From Bacteroidota bacterium (GTDB lineage: Bacteria > Bacteroidota > Ignavibacteria > Kryptoniales > JAKASW01): 35,869 nucleotides of DNA. Where the stretch lies: positions 1 to 35,869 of the forward strand of contig JAKAMG010000030.1 of the NCBI GenBank assembly GCA_021812985.1, written 5' to 3'. The stretch's first letter is position 1, and the number at the start of each line of letters is the position of its first letter. Of this stretch, positions 34,788 through 35,869 are shown piece by piece. The notes beneath the pieces were generated by a model, which worked only from the letters and a program-made list of their open reading frames with translations, was not told the DNA's origin and did no database searches. The position numbers and the translations under genes were made by a program.

Positions 34788-35869
34788 ATGAGAATTCTAT
34801 CGACAACGTTGGTATCACTCCTGGTTCTTAGCGGCACTTTGCTCGCCCAGAACTATCCGAAGCCTTTGCTTGCGGCGGGCGAAAGTCAGGTGGCAGGCGG
34901 ACTCGGCATCTCATGGATAAATGAAAACAATCAGACCACCCCTTACTACATGGTGGGGGTGATGCCTGACCTGCAGTTCGGCAAGATCGGCGTCGGACTC
35001 GACCTCACACTTCGCATTTCTGCCAACGACGGAAAAATACGCAAGGCAGACTGGGCGGACGGGGCCTATCGCAAGATCATCCGATACGTAAGCTGGGGCC
35101 AGAAGCATGACCCTGTCTACGCAAGGGTCGGCCAGATGGACATGACGACAATAGGTCACGGCTTCATCATGGAAGATTACAACAACAGCCCAAGCTACGA
35201 CGACAGGAGAATCGGAGCGGAACTCGATCTCGATTTCTCAAAATTCGGCTTTGAGACAATGTACGGCGACTTCCAGCAGGCTGGCCTGATGGGTGCAAGA
35301 GGATACGTCAGACCCTTCCAATTCACAACACTCGCCCCTATCCCCGTAATCGGCGGCTTCGAGTTGGGCGCTACTTACGTTACTGACCAGAACAAGAATT
35401 CGGGAATGGTGTACACCGATACTTCCCTTACCGCACCCCCCGGCTTCGCTAACGAAGGAAAAATTGCCGAATACGGCTTCGACGCGGGACTCCCGCTCCT
35501 CCGCATTCCATTCGTCGATGCTGACCTCTATTACGATTATGCCCAAATCCACAATTTCGGACACGGCTCCGCCGCAGGAATTCGCTTCGACTTCAACGGA
35601 CTCGGACTCGCGAACGCATCCGTTAAACTCGAGCACCAGTGGATCGGCGACAGGTTCATGCCTGAATACTTCGACCAGTTCTACGAACTTAACCGATATG
35701 TCCCCGGCGACTCAGGTTACTTCAGCAAGGCCACTCAGCTGCAGAACGCCAAGGGCGGCAACGGATGGTACGGCCAGATTACCGTGGCAATCCTTCAGAA
35801 TTTCCAGATCATAGGAGGGTACAGAGGCATAGACCACGACCCGAACGGCGGGCTCCTCCACCTCGAGAC
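34788..35869 (+). CDS. outer-membrane beta-barrel protein (partial, 3' end cut by window)
   Basis: The frame stays open from 34788 to the window edge (at least 360 codons). A signal peptide (MRILSTTLVSLLVLSGTLLAQ-N) precedes alternating amphipathic strands rich in Gly, Asp, Tyr and Phe (for example VPARVGQMDMTT-like turns such as VYARVGQMDMTTIGHGFIMEDY, and VDADLYYDYAQIHNFGHG), as expected for an outer-membrane barrel. I recognise no precise family; an outer-membrane porin-like or DUF-type barrel is plausible. I prefer the ATG at 34788 because GAGG sits six bases upstream; an ATG at 34776 adds four residues. It follows spmB by 15 bases and may share its transcript. Confidence 0.75.
   Translation, partial: MRILSTTLVSLLVLSGTLLAQNYPKPLLAAGESQVAGGLGISWINENNQTTPYYMVGVMPDLQFGKIGVGLDLTLRISANDGKIRKADWADGAYRKIIRYVSWGQKHDPVYARVGQMDMTTIGHGFIMEDYNNSPSYDDRRIGAELDLDFSKFGFETMYGDFQQAGLMGARGYVRPFQFTTLAPIPVIGGFELGATYVTDQNKNSGMVYTDTSLTAPPGFANEGKIAEYGFDAGLPLLRIPFVDADLYYDYAQIHNFGHGSAAGIRFDFNGLGLANASVKLEHQWIGDRFMPEYFDQFYELNRYVPGDSGYFSKATQLQNAKGGNGWYGQITVAILQNFQIIGGYRGIDHDPNGGLLHLE

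Overview
The window carries ordinary housekeeping and biosynthetic genes, packed closely on both strands, at a moderately high GC content (judged by eye, not computed). A PorX-type response regulator with a PglZ domain, a Chlorobi/Ignavibacteria-like AccD N-terminus, a citramalate synthase route to isoleucine and an outer-membrane beta-barrel protein point to a Gram-negative member of the Bacteroidota/Chlorobi/Ignavibacteria (FCB) assemblage. The two clear promoters are of classical TTGACA/TATAAT type, not the TTTG type of Bacteroides, which favours an early-branching lineage. This placement is inference. I see no insertion sequence, prophage, CRISPR array or obvious foreign island.

Layout. 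1-2236 (minus): tRNA-Leu(CAG), a secreted S10 carboxypeptidase and a half-size EamA-type membrane protein. 2404-5281 (plus): a CBM9-like lipoprotein and a cNMP/GAF/SpoIIE-phosphatase regulator, whose stop codon overlaps that of a convergent CPBP protease. 5278-9499 (minus): CPBP protease, small membrane protein, HIT protein, IspG and rhomboid protease. 9552-13257 (minus): GAPDH, two paralogous LolA-like exported proteins and PGK. 13432-15470 (plus): an unknown small protein, an A-type Fe-S carrier, Fe/Mn superoxide dismutase and an exported Met/Cys-rich protein. 15620-22018 (minus): NUDIX CoA pyrophosphatase-like protein, PanC, arginase, then porX-tsaE-tsaB-accD, which is tightly spaced.

22233-33051 (plus) is a branched-chain amino acid operon, ilvB-ilvN-ilvC-cimA-(small ferritin-like gene)-leuA-leuC-leuD-leuB, ending in a strong intrinsic terminator. 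CimA makes citramalate from pyruvate. LeuCD and LeuB can process both citramalate (to 2-oxobutyrate) and isopropylmalate (to the leucine precursor), and IlvBN/IlvC serve the isoleucine and valine branches, so one transcript covers three amino acids. ilvD and ilvE are not in this window.

The most notable item lies ahead of ilvB. A near-consensus promoter (22233-22261) is followed almost at once by an unlisted 55-codon reading frame (22274-22441) whose last 27 residues contain 12 Leu and 6 Ile. Its 3' end and the following 70 bases form mutually exclusive RNA pairings, including a perfect 11-bp stem. This has the architecture of a ribosome-mediated attenuation leader for the operon, but I find no U-tract terminator, so the output step may differ from the enteric paradigm.

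33105-35869 (plus): a second near-consensus promoter with a long leader, spmA and spmB (the SpmA-like protein has a large insertion after its first membrane helix), and an outer-membrane beta-barrel protein cut by the window edge.
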